A stretch of DNA of 64,000 nt from Atopobiaceae bacterium (GTDB lineage: Bacteria; Actinomycetota; Coriobacteriia; Coriobacteriales; Atopobiaceae). Below, piece after piece: positions 49,676 through 58,624 of this stretch (the stretch's first letter is position 1; every line of letters starts with the position of its first letter). Under the pieces are notes generated by a model that did no database searches, was not told where the DNA came from, and saw nothing but the letters and a program-made list of their open reading frames with translations. The translations under genes were made by a program, and so were the position numbers. The stretch covers positions 186,001 to 250,000 of the forward strand of contig JALCUE010000002.1 in assembly GCA_022655215.1 (NCBI GenBank), read 5' to 3'.

Positions 49676-50821
49676 ATGAAAGCCATGAAGGACTCCATGG
49701 AAGCTCTGCTCGAAGCTGGCTTCACCCGTAGAGGAGCGATTGACTATCTCGGTACTCTGGAGAGGGAGGACGCCAGCGACTTGTTCTCGCCGGGGTATCG
49801 CGAGTGGGCACATTCCATAGGATTCTATGCAGAGTCGGCCTGCGCGCTTGGCTTGACCGAGGCAAATGCGGACACGTATCTCTCCGACTATGACTACTGC
49901 CGCGTATGGCCTCTCAACAGCTGGCAGAGGGTCTGGATCAATGACAAGCTGACGCTAAAATACATGCTCTCCGGCACGAGGTATGACAGGTATCTTGCTA
50001 GGTACTTCTACTATACCGGCCAGCAGGGTCTTGTCCCGCTGATTGACTCCGGCGAGTTCGGTGGTGATGGGTTTCTCAGGTGTCTCGAGGCAGAAGGGGA
50101 GTTTGCCTGTAAGCCATGTAACGGAGAGTGCTCCCAGGGCTTCCATAAGCTGTCCTTCGCTGACGGAATCTACTCGATAGACAACGAGCCCTCTTCGAAA
50201 GAGGGCGTGATGCGCTTCGTCGACGGGCATGCCAACTACGTCTTCACGGAGTTCTTCCATCCTGGAATGGGGATGGAGGACATCAGCCCGGTCATCCATA
50301 CGTTGCGGCTGCTTACGGTTAACGAGGGTGGAGATGCCCCGGTCCTTGCCGCTGCCTACCTTCGGTTCGCGACGGGAGTCGGCTCCGATGACAGCAAGGC
50401 GAACTACCGCATCCCCGAGGAGAGCGGTGTCTGCTCATATAACGTTTGCTGCAATCTGGAGACGGGCCGTTTCGGCGATGGCAAGCTCGTGTATGGCAAT
50501 AGGACGATTGACGCTCCCGATCATCCAGATACAGGGGCTCCTGGCAGGGGGACGATCGAGTGTTGGCCAGAGCTTAGGGACATGGTCATGGGGGTGGCGA
50601 AGCGTCTGGGCCCTGTGGAGTACATGGGGTTCGATGTCTGCGTCACGAAGAGCGGCCCTAGGCTCATCGAAATCAACTCTCACTCTGGCAGCAAGTACCT
50701 GCAGCTCTATCGTCCGTTCATGAACGATCCTTTCCTGTCGGACTATTTCTCGAGGAAGTTGAGGGCCATCGACGACCTCGACGATGAGGCGCGGGCTCGA
50801 AGGAATGGCGTCCTTAGATGA
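49676..50821 (+). CDS. Sugar-transfer-associated ATP-grasp protein
   Basis: 381 aa from the ATG at 49676 (GAGGGG upstream); a start at 49541 would give 426 aa. It resembles the ATP-grasp family linked to glycosyltransferases (ATPgrasp_ST): NDKLTLKYMLS, FACKPCNGECSQGFHKL (ATP-binding Lys), YVFTEFFHPGMGMEDISP and the metal-binding end VEYMGFDVCVTKSGPRLIEINSHSG. Such enzymes join a carboxylate to an amine using ATP, probably decorating a sugar or polymer precursor. The stop overlaps the next gene (ATGA). Confidence 0.82.
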   Translation: MKAMKDSMEALLEAGFTRRGAIDYLGTLEREDASDLFSPGYREWAHSIGFYAESACALGLTEANADTYLSDYDYCRVWPLNSWQRVWINDKLTLKYMLSGTRYDRYLARYFYYTGQQGLVPLIDSGEFGGDGFLRCLEAEGEFACKPCNGECSQGFHKLSFADGIYSIDNEPSSKEGVMRFVDGHANYVFTEFFHPGMGMEDISPVIHTLRLLTVNEGGDAPVLAAAYLRFATGVGSDDSKANYRIPEESGVCSYNVCCNLETGRFGDGKLVYGNRTIDAPDHPDTGAPGRGTIECWPELRDMVMGVAKRLGPVEYMGFDVCVTKSGPRLIEINSHSGSKYLQLYRPFMNDPFLSDYFSRKLRAIDDLDDEARARRNGVLR

Positions 50822-51804
50822 GGGCAGCCGCCCGGGAACTCGAGGCAGGGGGGATTGTGGGCCAAACGGTCATAACGGTCGTCATTCCATGCTATCGATC
50901 GGAGAGGACCATAGGGAAGGTCGTCTCCCTCACCAGGGATGCCTTGATTTCAATGGGATTCGAGTACGAGTTCGTCCTGGTGAACGACGCATCGCCTGAT
51001 GGGACGTTCGATAGTATCAGGACGCTTTGCTCCGAGGACCCACGGATTGTGGGTGTCAACCTCGCCCGCAACTTCGGTCAGCACAGTGCGATCATGGCTG
51101 GTCTTCGTTACGTCCATGGCGACTATGTCATGCTGATGGACGATGATATGCAGACGCATCCATCCCAGTGCAAGAAGCTGATCGACAAGATGACTGAGGG
51201 GAACGATGTCGTCTTCGCGACCTTCCCGGACCACAAGGAAGCATGGTGGAGACGGGTTGGCTCACGGTTCCAACAGTGGACCGTCCGCGTTCTCACGAGT
51301 CGTCCGAGAGGGGTCGAGTCCAGCAACTTCTTCATCATGAAGAGGCTCGTGTCCGATGAGATAACGAAGTACACTGGTCCCTATGTCTACATCCAGGGTC
51401 TGATCTTCCAGGTCACGAGTGACATCGTGAACGTCCCGGTCGAACACTTCGAACGAGAGGAAGGCTCATCGGGCTATTCGCTCAAGGCGCTGCTTCGTCT
51501 CTGGTCCGTTATCCTGAACTTCTCGATGGCCCCGCTCCGTATGGCTGCGGTCATTGGGGCGGTCATGGGAATTCTGGGGCTGATCGGCGCCGTCGTCCTC
51601 ATAGTGCAAAGGGTGCTCGACCCCACGATGGTCGCGGGGTGGAGCTCCCTGATGGTTGCGCTCATGATCTGCTCCGGGTTCATCCTCATGTTCCTGGGTC
51701 TCATCGGGGAGTATCTTGGCCGTCTGTTCATGACAATCAACAAGACGCCTCAGTTTGTTCTGCGCGAGGTGTTGAACGGCGAGGAAGGGGACACGAATGA
51801 CTGA
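50818..51804 (+). CDS. Polyprenyl-phosphate glycosyltransferase, GtrB/DPM1-like GT2
   Basis: 328 aa. The N-terminal GT-A domain has TVVIPCYRSERTI, LVNDASPDGT, NLARNFGQHSAIMAGL and the DXD-like MDDDMQ. Two C-terminal membrane helices (about 237-262, 272-300) are typical of CsbB/GtrB/ArnC enzymes, which load a sugar on undecaprenyl phosphate. With YfhO next door and SMR-like proteins downstream this makes a three-component glycosylation set. The ATG overlaps the previous stop; a GTG at 50857 with AGGGGGG just upstream is an equally good start. Confidence 0.9.
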   Translation: MRAAARELEAGGIVGQTVITVVIPCYRSERTIGKVVSLTRDALISMGFEYEFVLVNDASPDGTFDSIRTLCSEDPRIVGVNLARNFGQHSAIMAGLRYVHGDYVMLMDDDMQTHPSQCKKLIDKMTEGNDVVFATFPDHKEAWWRRVGSRFQQWTVRVLTSRPRGVESSNFFIMKRLVSDEITKYTGPYVYIQGLIFQVTSDIVNVPVEHFEREEGSSGYSLKALLRLWSVILNFSMAPLRMAAVIGAVMGILGLIGAVVLIVQRVLDPTMVAGWSSLMVALMICSGFILMFLGLIGEYLGRLFMTINKTPQFVLREVLNGEEGDTND

Positions 51805-53074
51805 TGACCAACATCGTCTCGTCATCCTTGGCTCGATGGATGAGTTCGTGGACCTGGTCAAGAGGGCGCAGTCTCGTGGATACTATGTAATCACCTGCGA
51901 TGGCTATAAGGACGGGCCCGCAAAGACGTTCTCGGACAAGAGCTATACGATTGACGTCCGTGATACGGATGCGATCGCGATGATGTGCAGGGACGAGAAG
52001 GTCGATGGGATCATCTCCTCCTTCTCTGATGTGCTGGCGGAGTGCCTTGTGGCGATTGCCGAGAAGGCCGGCCTCCCCTCGTACCTCACTCCCGATCGAC
52101 TTCGTCTGCTCAGGGACAAGGGATTGATGAAGGGGATGTTCGATGAACTTGACATCCCATATCCGCACTCCGTCAGGGTCCATCAGGCCACGGTGGAGCG
52201 CGACCTATCCGGTATGAGGTTTCCCTGTGTGATCAAGCCCGCTAATGCGTACGGTTCGCATGGTGTGTTCCTGCTCGACTCCGTTGACGAGGTGGTCGAC
52301 CACATCGACCGTACGATGGCCTGCTCGGACAGCGATTACATAATCGCCGAGGAGTATGACGACGGGTTCGAGTTCAATATGATGACCTGGGTCGTCAACG
52401 GAGGCCCTGTCGTTCTCGACATCGCCGATCGCGAGAAGACCGCAGAGGTCGCGCATGTGACTCCCCACGTCAGCCGCATCGTATATCCGAGCCGTCTTAC
52501 GGATGAGGTCCTTGCTGGTGCAAGGGACATAGTCGAACGTGTCGCCCGCTACGTCGGCATCACGAACGGACCTCTGTGCATGCAGTTCTTCTGGACACCC
52601 GAGAGGGGGATCAGGGTCTGTGAATGCGCAGGGCGCATTTTCGGATACGAGCACGAACTTCTCGAATATGCTTCGGACGGCCTGTCGATCGAGGACATCC
52701 TGCTTGACTATGTCTATGATCGCGATGCCCTTTCCGCGCGCCTCGCAGGTCATGACTGTCATCTCAAGAACTGCGCGGCGGGACTCTACTTCCATGGATA
52801 TGAGGGAGAGGTCGCGAGGATCGAAGGCGTTCCCGAGCCGGGGGATGGTTCACCGACCGTTGAATCCCACGTCTACTACGAAGCCGGCGAGACGATATCC
52901 CACGGGGTGGGGGACAAGCCATACGTCATCCGCACATACCTCTCCGCTCCGACGCGAGAGACGATCGACGAATGGACCGACCGTATCTTCGGCGGAATCG
53001 CAGTGCTCGACGGAGACGGCAGGAACCTCCTCTACCGGAACGCACGCATGTCCTATGCGCGCGCCCTGCGATAG
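51797..53074 (+). CDS. ATP-grasp carboxylate-amine ligase-like protein (second)
   Basis: 425 aa, starting 8 bases inside the preceding gene. A PurK/biotin-carboxylase-like pre-ATP-grasp domain (RLVILGSMDEFVDLVKRA, IDVRDTDAIAMMC) is followed by the ATP-grasp core: RDKGLMKGMFDELDIPYP, FPCVIKPANAYGSHGVF (ATP Lys) and IIAEEYDDGFEFNM, with an acidic metal site near RVCECAGRIFGYE. Many such ligases attach amino acids to acceptors. The acceptor is unknown; placement between the glycosyltransferase and the SMR-like pair suggests action on a lipid-linked or nucleotide sugar. Confidence 0.82.
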   Translation: MTDDQHRLVILGSMDEFVDLVKRAQSRGYYVITCDGYKDGPAKTFSDKSYTIDVRDTDAIAMMCRDEKVDGIISSFSDVLAECLVAIAEKAGLPSYLTPDRLRLLRDKGLMKGMFDELDIPYPHSVRVHQATVERDLSGMRFPCVIKPANAYGSHGVFLLDSVDEVVDHIDRTMACSDSDYIIAEEYDDGFEFNMMTWVVNGGPVVLDIADREKTAEVAHVTPHVSRIVYPSRLTDEVLAGARDIVERVARYVGITNGPLCMQFFWTPERGIRVCECAGRIFGYEHELLEYASDGLSIEDILLDYVYDRDALSARLAGHDCHLKNCAAGLYFHGYEGEVARIEGVPEPGDGSPTVESHVYYEAGETISHGVGDKPYVIRTYLSAPTRETIDEWTDRIFGGIAVLDGDGRNLLYRNARMSYARALR

Positions 53075-53470
53075 GTGTCGGGCGTGAATGAGTCAAAGAT
53101 GCGCACTCTCTTTGGGCTGCATCTCCTCCTCGCCCTCTACTCATTGAGTGGAATCCTGAGTAAGCTCGCCTCGCAATACTCGTTCATGAGCGAGGGGTTC
53201 ATAGCGTGCTATGGCGGGATGATTCTCGTCTTGGGAGCCTATGCCCTTGGTTGGCAGCAGGTGATAAAGCGTCTCCCGCTCACCACGGCCTATGCGAACC
53301 GAGCGGTGACGGTCATCTGGGGCGTCATCTGGGGTGTCCTCCTTTTTCACGAGGACGTCACGGCTGCCAAGGTGATTGGCGCGGCCATCGTCCTCGTGGG
53401 CGTCATCCTCTATGCGACGGCGGATTCCTCGCAGCTGCCCAAAAGCGCGGATGACGGTGATGTGGGATGA
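53075..53470 (+). CDS. SMR/EamA-like small membrane transporter (ArnE/F-type), first of pair
   Basis: 131 aa from a GTG one base after the preceding stop codon; a GTG at 53084 is possible. Four hydrophobic helices, with GILSKLASQYSF near the start and VIWGVIWGVLLFHEDVTAAKVIGAAIVLVGVIL at the end, as in half-size drug/metabolite transporters. Together with the next gene it probably forms a heterodimer that flips undecaprenyl-phosphate-sugar, as ArnE/ArnF do. The stop overlaps the next ATG (ATGA). Confidence 0.85.
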   Translation: MSGVNESKMRTLFGLHLLLALYSLSGILSKLASQYSFMSEGFIACYGGMILVLGAYALGWQQVIKRLPLTTAYANRAVTVIWGVIWGVLLFHEDVTAAKVIGAAIVLVGVILYATADSSQLPKSADDGDVG

Positions 53471-53817
53471 GCATGGTTGGCTACGTGGCAATAGCGCTCG
53501 TCGGCGTTTTGATCAGTGCCGTCTCGCAGGTTATGCTCAAGAAGTCCGCGCTCGAGCGACATGATTCCGTGGTTCGGGAGTACCTCAACCCCCTCGTGAT
53601 CGGTGCGTATGTCCTGTTCTTTGGCGCGACGCTCCTTTCGGTGCTGTCATACAAGGGGATTCCCCTCTCGATGGGGCCCATCCTTGATGCCTCGGGTTAT
53701 ATCTATGTGACGGTCTTTGGCGTCGCGCTCTTCCACGAGAAGATGAACAAGAGGAAGATAATGGCGCTGGTGATAATCCTTATAGGAATCTGCGTCTATT
53801 CACTTGGGGCTGTCTGA
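53467..53817 (+). CDS. SMR/EamA-like small membrane transporter (ArnE/F-type), second of pair
   Basis: 116 aa, four helices. It has GVLISAVSQVMLKKSAL near the N-terminus and YIYVTVFGVALFHEKMNKRKIMALVIILIGICV at the end, the SMR pattern. Coupled to the preceding gene by a 4-base overlap and to the aminotransferase by a 1-base overlap. A heterodimeric flippase with its partner is inference from the paired arrangement. Confidence 0.85.
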   Translation: MSMVGYVAIALVGVLISAVSQVMLKKSALERHDSVVREYLNPLVIGAYVLFFGATLLSVLSYKGIPLSMGPILDASGYIYVTVFGVALFHEKMNKRKIMALVIILIGICVYSLGAV

Positions 53818-54953
53818 TGATTGACTTTAACGTTCCGCCGTTCCTGGGCACTGAGATGAGCTATGTGACCGAGGCGGCGGCGGTGAATCATAAAATATGT
53901 GGTGACGGACCGTTCACCGCGAAGTGCACCCGATGGCTCGAGGACCGCTTCTCTGCTCACAAGGTCCTTCTGACGACGAGCGGGACGTCGGCCCTTGAGA
54001 TGGCGGCGGTGCTCTGCGACCTCAAGCCCGGGGACGAGGTCATTCTCCCAAGCTTCACGTTCTCGTCGACCGCCACGGCATTTCAGGCCGTGGGCGCGAA
54101 GCTGGTTTTTGTCGACATCCGTCCTGACACGATGAACATCGATGAGAATGTCATCGAGCAGGCGATCACCGATAGAACCCGCGTGATCGTTGCCGTGCAC
54201 TATGCCGGCGTCTCCTGCGAGATGGATGCGATCATGGACATTGCGAGCCGTCATGGCTTGCTTGTCGTCGAGGACGCGGCTCAGGGTGTGATGAGCAGTT
54301 ATAAGGGCAAGGCCCTTGGTACGATCGGAACGTTCGGATGCTACTCGTTCCATGAGACGAAGAACTACTCCATGGGCGAGGGCGGAGCCATTCTCATCAA
54401 CGATCCTGCCTATGACGACCGCGCGGAGATCATCCGTGAGAAGGGCACCAATCGGCATCAGTACTTCCGCGGCTTGATAGACAAGTATACCTGGGTCGAT
54501 CGTGGGAGCAGCTATCTCCCCAGCGATCTCAACGCAGCATACCTCTGGGCACAGCTCCAGCAAGCCGAGCTCATCAATGAGAATCGTCTCGCAAGCTGGA
54601 AGGCATACTATGAGGCGCTGAGCCCGCTTGCCGAAAGAGGCGCGATTGACCTTCCTGTCATACCTGATGGGTGCATCCAAAATGCCCATATGTTCTATAT
54701 CAAGTGCGCTGACCTAGCGGAGCGCACCGCTCTCATTTCCCACCTGCGCGAGAACGGGGTGCTGGCGGTCTTCCACTACATCCCCCTGCACTCATCTCCT
54801 GCGGGGAAACGCTTCGGTAGGTTTGACGGGAAGGATGTCCATACGACCACGGAGAGCGACCGTCTCGTGAGGCTCCCCATGTACTACGGGCTTGCGCCAG
54901 AGGATCAGGCGGTCGTCATCAAAGCTGTCAAATCGTTCTTCGGGGAGGCATAA
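53817..54953 (+). CDS. dTDP-4-amino-4,6-dideoxygalactose transaminase-type (WecE) sugar aminotransferase
   Basis: 378 aa. A DegT/DnrJ/EryC1/StrS PLP enzyme: LTTSGTSALEMAAVL, LPSFTFSSTATAF, VEDAAQG and the Schiff-base Lys182 in FHETKNYSMGEGGA, the motif of the WecE/RffA subgroup (4-amino-4,6-dideoxygalactose on dTDP). The C-terminal ENGVLAVFHYIPLHSSP also fits WecE. It would make an amino sugar, giving a free amine that the ATP-grasp enzymes nearby could acylate. No dTDP-glucose synthesis genes are in the window. Confidence 0.9.
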   Translation: MIDFNVPPFLGTEMSYVTEAAAVNHKICGDGPFTAKCTRWLEDRFSAHKVLLTTSGTSALEMAAVLCDLKPGDEVILPSFTFSSTATAFQAVGAKLVFVDIRPDTMNIDENVIEQAITDRTRVIVAVHYAGVSCEMDAIMDIASRHGLLVVEDAAQGVMSSYKGKALGTIGTFGCYSFHETKNYSMGEGGAILINDPAYDDRAEIIREKGTNRHQYFRGLIDKYTWVDRGSSYLPSDLNAAYLWAQLQQAELINENRLASWKAYYEALSPLAERGAIDLPVIPDGCIQNAHMFYIKCADLAERTALISHLRENGVLAVFHYIPLHSSPAGKRFGRFDGKDVHTTTESDRLVRLPMYYGLAPEDQAVVIKAVKSFFGEA

Positions 54954-54956
54954 GCC

Positions 54957-55937
54957 ATGCATCGTGCCCTTGTCACCGCGATAGGTTCCTTTTCCGCGAA
55001 GGCTGTGATCGGCGGTCTCAAGGACCTGGGGTTCTGGGTCGCTGGATGTGACATCTATCCCCGCGAGTGGATCGTCGATTCGAGGAGCGTCGATGCATTC
55101 TGCCAAGCCCCCCGTGTCTCAGATGTGGACGGGTATCGCTCCTTCATCCGGCGCCTATGTCAAGAGGAGCGCATCGATCTCATCCTTCCCCTTACGGATG
55201 TCGAGGTCGACTTCTTCAATCGTGAGCGATCCTCAAGCTGGATGAAGGACATCACCGTCTGCATCTCTCCAAGTGACGCAATCGGTTATTGTCGGGACAA
55301 GTCTCGGATGTCTGGGTTTCTCGAAGGGTCCTCTTCCGGTGTGGTGGGGATTCCGACCCGGCTTCTCGATGACGTGGATGAGGTACCCGTCGAGTATCCC
55401 TTGGTCTGCAAGCCACTCGACGGCAGAAGCAGTCAGGGCCTTCGCCGGATCACCTCGCAAGAGGAATGGGAGTCGCTTAAGGGGATCGAAGGCCATGAGC
55501 GCTACGTCGTCCAACCGCTGATAGAGGGCCCCATCATCACCGTCGATGTGGTCCGCTCTCCCGTCGGCCCCACGTCAGTCGCAATACCGCGCGAGGAACT
55601 TCTGAGAACTCCCAATGGGGCGGGGACATCGGTCTACGTGTTCCACGACGACGGACTGGTTGAGGGCTGCACTCGACTCGCCGATGAGCTCGGAATTATC
55701 GGCTGTGTCAACTGCGAGTTCATTAAAGCCGAGAATGGCCGATACTATTTCCTCGAGTGCAACCCGAGGTTTGCGGGCGGTGTCAGGTTTTCCTGTATGG
55801 CGGCATATGACTGCGTCGCAAACCACGTCAGGGCCTTCCTGGGAGAGGCGATCGAGGACCTGGATCCCTATGAGAACCAGTACATCGCACGAAGGTACGA
55901 GGAGCATGTGATGAGAGTCGAGGATTCGGCGCTCTAG
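54957..55937 (+). CDS. ATP-grasp protein, carbamoyl-phosphate-synthase-like (third)
   Basis: 326 aa. An N-terminal domain starts RALVTAIGSFSAKAVIGGLKD (the VTGxG-like start of PylC/CarB-type ATP-grasps), with DLILPLTDVEVDFF. The ATP-grasp core has YPLVCKPLDGRSSQGLRRI (ATP Lys), ERYVVQPLIEGPIITVDV and the metal site GCVNCEFIKAENGRYYFLECNPRFAGG. It sits 3 bases after WecE. It probably ligates a carboxyl group to an amine or hydroxyl, with the amino sugar from WecE as a likely acceptor (inference). Confidence 0.82.
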   Translation: MHRALVTAIGSFSAKAVIGGLKDLGFWVAGCDIYPREWIVDSRSVDAFCQAPRVSDVDGYRSFIRRLCQEERIDLILPLTDVEVDFFNRERSSSWMKDITVCISPSDAIGYCRDKSRMSGFLEGSSSGVVGIPTRLLDDVDEVPVEYPLVCKPLDGRSSQGLRRITSQEEWESLKGIEGHERYVVQPLIEGPIITVDVVRSPVGPTSVAIPREELLRTPNGAGTSVYVFHDDGLVEGCTRLADELGIIGCVNCEFIKAENGRYYFLECNPRFAGGVRFSCMAAYDCVANHVRAFLGEAIEDLDPYENQYIARRYEEHVMRVEDSAL

Positions 55938-55987
55938 TTTGGACGGGTGCCTTCTCTTCCCTTCCCCAATACCGATTGGAGCTGTAC

Positions 55988-57457
55988 TTGTCGGGAGCCG
56001 ACCTCAAGTCTGCGGCGATACGATCCTTGTTCTGGAAGCTCTTCGAACAGGGAGGGGCCTCGCTGATTACGCTCGTCGTCCAAATCGTGATGGCGCGGCT
56101 CCTCGATCCTGACGAGTTCGGTGTCCTTGCGATCATGCTGGTGTTCGTCAACGTGGGCAACGTCATCGTGCAGTCCGGCCTGAACACGGCCATCATCCAG
56201 ACCCACGATGCGACGGAGGATGATTACTCGACCGTCTTCTGGATGAGCCTCGCCATGTCGGTCGTTCTGTATGTCCTCATCTTCCTGGGCGCTCCTGCCA
56301 TAGCCGATTTCTACTCCATGCCATCCATCGTCGGCCCGCTGCGCATCCTCGTCTTGGTTCTTATCGTGAACGCCTTCAATTCGATCCAAGAGGCGATTGT
56401 CGCTCGCCATCTCGACTTCGAGAAGACGTTCAAGGCGACGGTCTCGGCGGCTTTGGTTTCGGGGTCCCTCGGTGTCTTTGTGGCCCTGTCTGGCGGGGGA
56501 ATATGGGCTCTTGTGGTCCAGCAGCTGGCCCAGCAGGTCACGAAGTGCGTCGTCCTCTCGGTGCAGATTCCCTGGAAGCCGAGTTTGGTGTTCAAGGTCG
56601 ATCGCGCAACCGAGTTCTTCCACTTTGGATGGAAGCTACTCGCATCGGGTCTTCTCGACCAGGGATACCAAAGTCTCTCCGACCTGGTCATCGGGAAGGT
56701 ATTCACCAGTACGGAACTCGGCTTTGTTTCTCAAGGAAAGAAGTATCCTCAGGCGCTGGGAAACATGCTCGACGGTGCCATCCAGCCAGTCATGCTGTCC
56801 GCTGTCTCCCGCGTCCAAGATGATGCCGCGACGGTCAAACGTCTCGCTCGCCGTGGTCTCAAGACCAGTACGTTCCTCATCATCCCCTGTATGACCTTGT
56901 TCGCGTTGGCCGCAGAGCCCATCGTCACTCTTCTTCTGGGCGAGAAGTGGCTCCCCTGCGTCCACTTCCTCCAGGCCTATTGTCTCATCTACGCTCTTCT
57001 GCCTATCCACACCACGAATCTCCAAGCCCTGAATGGAATGGGTAGAAGCGATCTCTTCCTCAAACTCGAGGTAATCAAGAGCCTATTGGGGCTGGCGATC
57101 ATGTGCTTCGCTGCATTCGTCTTGAAGGATCTGGGCGCGGTCATCATCGGATGCGTGATCTCCAACGTCGCCTGTACGTTTATCAACGCTGCTCCGAACA
57201 AGCGTGTTATCGGCTATTCCTATCTCGAGCAGATCAAAGACATCTGCCCCGCGTTCTTGCTTGCTTTCGCTGCGGCGGCCATCGCGTGGCCGGTGAGCCT
57301 GCTCGCGCTCCCTTCGATCCTGACCATCCTGTTCGAGCTCGTGGTCATGTTCGCGGCATACCTTCTGCTGGCCAAGCTCTTCCATGTCGAAGAGCTCTCC
57401 TACATCATGAACACGCTACGAGAGATTAAGATGAAGAGGTCTGGTTCAGAGAGCTGA
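55988..57457 (+). CDS. Wzx-type polysaccharide flippase (MOP superfamily)
   Basis: 489 aa from a TTG at 55988 (GGAG 6 bases upstream), 50 bases after the preceding gene; a TTG at 55976 would add four residues. About 14 hydrophobic helices. It begins SAAIRSLFWKLFEQGGASLI and ARLLDPDEFGVLAIM, typical of the RfbX/WzxC/TuaB-like family that exports lipid-linked oligosaccharides. The end is a basic tail (EIKMKRSGSES). Together with aminotransferases and glycosyltransferases it points to a repeat-unit polymer. Confidence 0.88.
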   Translation: MSGADLKSAAIRSLFWKLFEQGGASLITLVVQIVMARLLDPDEFGVLAIMLVFVNVGNVIVQSGLNTAIIQTHDATEDDYSTVFWMSLAMSVVLYVLIFLGAPAIADFYSMPSIVGPLRILVLVLIVNAFNSIQEAIVARHLDFEKTFKATVSAALVSGSLGVFVALSGGGIWALVVQQLAQQVTKCVVLSVQIPWKPSLVFKVDRATEFFHFGWKLLASGLLDQGYQSLSDLVIGKVFTSTELGFVSQGKKYPQALGNMLDGAIQPVMLSAVSRVQDDAATVKRLARRGLKTSTFLIIPCMTLFALAAEPIVTLLLGEKWLPCVHFLQAYCLIYALLPIHTTNLQALNGMGRSDLFLKLEVIKSLLGLAIMCFAAFVLKDLGAVIIGCVISNVACTFINAAPNKRVIGYSYLEQIKDICPAFLLAFAAAAIAWPVSLLALPSILTILFELVVMFAAYLLLAKLFHVEELSYIMNTLREIKMKRSGSES

Positions 57458-57501
57458 TAACAAGTCCTGAAGGCCCAGCCCCCTTCGTTTGGAGCGGTCG
57501 C

Positions 57502-58617
57502 ATGCCCGATAACAAGCAGATACTGGTCACTCGCTCGTCGATGCCTCCCCTCGATGAGTATGTCGCCGAGATCGCCCCCCTCTGGGAGAGTCACTGGCTT
57601 ACCAACATGGGTGAGAAGCACCGCGAGCTCGAGCGCGAGCTCGAGAGTTACCTCGGGGTGGACGACATAGCCCTTTTCGTGAACGGGCACTCGGCACTCG
57701 AGTGCGTGCTCGAGGCCATGCAGCTCAAGGGCAAGGTCATCACCACGCCCTATTCCTTTGCGTCGACCACGCATGCGATCGTGCGCAAGGGCCTCACCCC
57801 TGTCTTCGCGGACATCAAGCCTGACGACTACACCATCGACCCGAGTTCCATCGAGAGCCTCATCGATGAGGACACCTGCGCCATCGTCCCAGTGCATGTA
57901 TACGGCAACCTCTGCGATGTCGAGGCGATACAGGACATCGCAGATCGCCACCACCTCAAGGTCGTCTACGATGCCGCCCATGCGTTCGGGGTGCGTCTGA
58001 ACGGCGCGTCCTCGGCGACGTTCGGTGATGCTGCCATGTTCTCCTTCCATGCCACCAAGGTGTTCAACACTATCGAGGGCGGCGCGGTGTGCTTCCGCGA
58101 GCCAGGTTTCAGGACGAAGCTCAACCAGTGGAAGAACTTCGGCATCACGGGCGAGGAGACGGTCGAGTACGTCGGTGGCAATGCCAAGATGAACGAGTTC
58201 TGCGCCGCTATGGGCATCTGCAACCTTCGCCATCTCGACGATGAGATCGCGAAGCGGAAGATGGTCGCGGAGCGCTATTGGGAGAGGCTGGACGGCGCAC
58301 GCGGCGTCAGGACCTGTCTGCCCAAGGAGGGCGTGACGCCGAACTACGCCTACATGCCCGTCGTCTTCGAGGACGAGTTCGGCTCGACGCGCGATGCCGT
58401 CTTCGATGCCTTGGCAGAGCAGGACATCCATGCGAGGAAGTACTTCTATCCGCTCATCAGCGACTATGGCTGCTATGCCGGCCGCTTCGACTCATCGGCA
58501 ACGCCGGTGGCGAAGCATGTGGCCGCACGCGTGCTGACGCTTCCTATGTACGCGGATCTGGCAGTCGAGGACGTCGATCGTATCTGCGACATCGTGCTCT
58601 CCCAAGCGAGCGAATAG
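57502..58617 (+). CDS. DegT/DnrJ/EryC1/StrS-family aminotransferase (second)
   Basis: 371 aa. PLP-fold enzyme with VNGHSALECVLEAM, TTPYSFASTTHAI, VYDAAHAFG and the Schiff-base Lys186 in SFHATKVFNTIEGGA, a form seen in sugar 3- or 4-aminotransferases. It differs from the WecE copy at most motif positions, so it handles a different keto-sugar. The ends are separated by 44 and 7 bases from the flippase and the GT2 gene. Codons are more GC-biased than those of the neighbours upstream. Confidence 0.88.
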   Translation: MPDNKQILVTRSSMPPLDEYVAEIAPLWESHWLTNMGEKHRELERELESYLGVDDIALFVNGHSALECVLEAMQLKGKVITTPYSFASTTHAIVRKGLTPVFADIKPDDYTIDPSSIESLIDEDTCAIVPVHVYGNLCDVEAIQDIADRHHLKVVYDAAHAFGVRLNGASSATFGDAAMFSFHATKVFNTIEGGAVCFREPGFRTKLNQWKNFGITGEETVEYVGGNAKMNEFCAAMGICNLRHLDDEIAKRKMVAERYWERLDGARGVRTCLPKEGVTPNYAYMPVVFEDEFGSTRDAVFDALAEQDIHARKYFYPLISDYGCYAGRFDSSATPVAKHVAARVLTLPMYADLAVEDVDRICDIVLSQASE

Positions 58618-58624
58618 AGAGCCC

